Part shown: positions 62,655 through 64,000 of the stretch, in pieces
How positions within the stretch are numbered: the stretch's first letter is position 1
How the letters are laid out: the number at the start of each line of letters is the position of its first letter
From: Paludibaculum fermentans
GTDB taxonomy: Bacteria > Acidobacteriota > Terriglobia > Bryobacterales > Bryobacteraceae
Assembly (NCBI RefSeq): GCF_015277775.1
Contig: NZ_CP063849.1
Coordinates: 2,356,001-2,420,000, forward strand
Direction: 5' to 3'
DNA: 64,000 nucleotides
Notes under the pieces: generated by a model
Database searches by the model: none
The model's input: only the letters and a program-made list of their open reading frames with translations
Told to the model about the DNA's origin: nothing
Position numbers and translations under genes: made by a program

Positions 62655-64000
62655 GTGAAACGCTTTCTCATGGGAGGACTGCTTCTCCTCCATGCCTTTG
62701 CCCAGGATCCGTCCGCCGCCGTCGAGGGCAGCATCCTCGACCGCACCGGCGGCGCCATCCCCGGCGCCCGCGTCGCCATCCGCAATCTCGGCAACGGCTT
62801 CACCCAGTCTCTCGACTCAACACCCGCCGGAGCCTTCACCTTCCCCGTCCTGCCCATCGGCCAGTACGAACTCACCGTCGAGAAAAACGGCTTCGCCCCC
62901 TACAAGACACCCACCCTCCAACTGAACGTCAACCAGACCCTGCGCCTGAACATCCTGCTCGACGTCGCCATGGCCCACGAGACCCTCCAGATCGAGGCCG
63001 ACAGCACCCTCGTCCAGACCGGCTCCAGCGTGCTCGGCTCCGTCGTCACCCATCGCGAAGTCAGCGACCTCCCCCTCAACGGCCGCAACTTCTCCCAACT
63101 CGGCCTCCTCCAGCTCGGCGTCGTCCCCATGACCACCGGCCTCACGGAACAGGGCGGCTCCCGCCGCTCCGGCCACGCCTATATCGTCAACGGCCAGCGC
63201 CCCGAATCCAACAACTACCTCCTAGATGGTTCCCGCGCCGTCAATCGCATCGATGGCGGCTTCGCCCTCAAGCCCCCCATCGATGCAATTGAGGAGTTTA
63301 AGATCCTAACCCACACGGCCCCCGCCGAATATGGCGGAGCCAGCGGCGGCAACACCAGCGTCGTCACCCGCTCCGGCACCAACGCTCTCCACGGCTCGGC
63401 CTACGCCTTCCTCCGCAACGACCACCTCGACACCCGCAACTTCTTCGTCGCCGAAACCGAACCCCTCAAGCAGAATCAGTTCGGAGCCACCGCCGGCGGC
63501 CCCCTCGTCCGCAACCGCGCCTTCTTCTTCGGCTACTACGAAGGCTTCCGCAACCGCCAGGGCATCACCCGCGGCTCCACCGTCCCCACCACTCAGCAGC
63601 GCGCCGGCGACTTCTCCCATGCCCTGTCTTCGTTAATCGACCCCACCACCGGCCAGCCCTTCCCCGGCGGCCTCATCCCCGCCTCCTCCATCAGCCCGCT
63701 CGCCCAATCGCTCCTCAAATACTACCCGGCTGGCAACTCGTCGCCTTCCTTCTTCTCCTCCACCCAGCCCCTCGCCAACGACACCAATCAGAGCGGCCTC
63801 AAACTCGACTTCCTCCTCAGCAACGCCGACACCCTCTCCGCCCGCTACGCCCTCTCCAGCGGCCTCGCCCAGAACCCCTTCTCCATCCTCGGAGCCGACC
63901 TGCCCGGCTTCCGCGTCGAAGACGAACTCCGCACCCAGCTCTTCAGCCTCACCGAAACCCACATCGCCGGAGCCTTCGTCAACACCTTCCGCGGCTCCTT
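62655..64000 (+). CDS. TonB-dependent receptor with carboxypeptidase-regulatory domain, 3'-truncated by the window
   Basis: Starts at a GTG at 62655 and stays open to the right edge (over 448 codons). It begins MKRFLMGGLLLLHAFAQ (signal), then VEGSILDRTGGAIPGARVAI and a PIGQYELTVEKNGF strand of the carboxypeptidase-regulatory-like domain. The plug has VSDLPLNGRNFSQLGLLQLG. The beginning of the barrel includes GGPLVRNRAFFFGYYEGFRN, a hallmark of acidobacterial Oar-like receptors. It should import a large substrate through the outer membrane. The region is strongly biased to C at third codon positions, more so than the receptor at 22675-25980. Confidence 0.88.
   Translation, partial: MKRFLMGGLLLLHAFAQDPSAAVEGSILDRTGGAIPGARVAIRNLGNGFTQSLDSTPAGAFTFPVLPIGQYELTVEKNGFAPYKTPTLQLNVNQTLRLNILLDVAMAHETLQIEADSTLVQTGSSVLGSVVTHREVSDLPLNGRNFSQLGLLQLGVVPMTTGLTEQGGSRRSGHAYIVNGQRPESNNYLLDGSRAVNRIDGGFALKPPIDAIEEFKILTHTAPAEYGGASGGNTSVVTRSGTNALHGSAYAFLRNDHLDTRNFFVAETEPLKQNQFGATAGGPLVRNRAFFFGYYEGFRNRQGITRGSTVPTTQQRAGDFSHALSSLIDPTTGQPFPGGLIPASSISPLAQSLLKYYPAGNSSPSFFSSTQPLANDTNQSGLKLDFLLSNADTLSARYALSSGLAQNPFSILGADLPGFRVEDELRTQLFSLTETHIAGAFVNTFRGS

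Overview
The window looks like chromosome of an acidobacterium of the Solibacter/Bryobacter/Paludibaculum type. This is inferred from the uniformly GC-rich sequence, two Oar-like TonB receptors with an N-terminal carboxypeptidase-regulatory domain, several Tat-exported glycan-active proteins, a YXWGXW-repeat protein, and the mix of sugar permeases with single-gene catabolic enzymes. No phage, transposase, integrase, rRNA or CRISPR array was seen. One tRNA-Lys is present.

Layout. 1-3.7 kb: two tandem paralogous exported proteins of unknown function. 3.7-6.4 kb: a secreted esterase, then a GRP-type sugar transporter preceded by a 33-residue membrane peptide. 7.0-11.6 kb: a molybdenum hydroxylase operon (2Fe-2S subunit, molybdopterin subunit, XdhC-like and MocA-like maturation genes) behind a long leader with two TTACC/GGTAA palindromes. 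11.6-13.7 kb: a divergent amidohydrolase/MFS pair. 13.7-26.0 kb: a tightly packed seven-gene minus-strand operon (TonB receptor, two paralogous exported glycosidase-like proteins, Gfo/Idh dehydrogenase, M20 peptidase, class V aminotransferase, RhaT-type permease) facing a LysR regulator. 27.1-31.3 kb: an exported protein of unknown function, a UDP-glucuronate decarboxylase-like SDR, a membrane Fe-S oxidoreductase resembling ETF:menaquinone oxidoreductase, and tRNA-Lys(CTT). 31.3-35.2 kb: a quinone oxidoreductase-like MDR protein, a frameshifted glycoside hydrolase remnant, an HxlR regulator divergent from an NmrA-type reductase, and a cupin. 35.2-39.5 kb: a class A penicillin-binding protein and small exported or PRC-barrel proteins. 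40.3-42.1 kb: a GH29 alpha-L-fucosidase. 42.1-50.0 kb: two very large adjacent genes that I do not recognise. 50.8-53.6 kb: an alpha/beta hydrolase, a DUF2087 protein, a 22-bp tandem repeat, and a protein whose Cys/His spacing recalls CNF-type deamidases. 54.2-60.0 kb: a complete RND efflux operon. 60.2-64.0 kb: a cytochrome P460, a VOC protein, an esterase, and a TonB receptor that runs off the right edge.

How they work together. The 11.6-27 kb block reads as an uptake and breakdown locus for a glycoconjugate: outer-membrane import, exported cleavage, then permease, deacylation, transamination or lyase, and oxidation steps. Fucosidase, UXS, the sugar transporters and the esterases fit a generalist plant or soil polysaccharide degrader. 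The two giant unknown proteins (42.1-50.0 kb) and the CNF-like protein (52.7-53.6 kb) are the least explained content. Gene starts were often moved inward from the longest frame, using Shine-Dalgarno sites, signal peptides and operon overlaps. All functional calls come from reading motifs by eye; no search was run.
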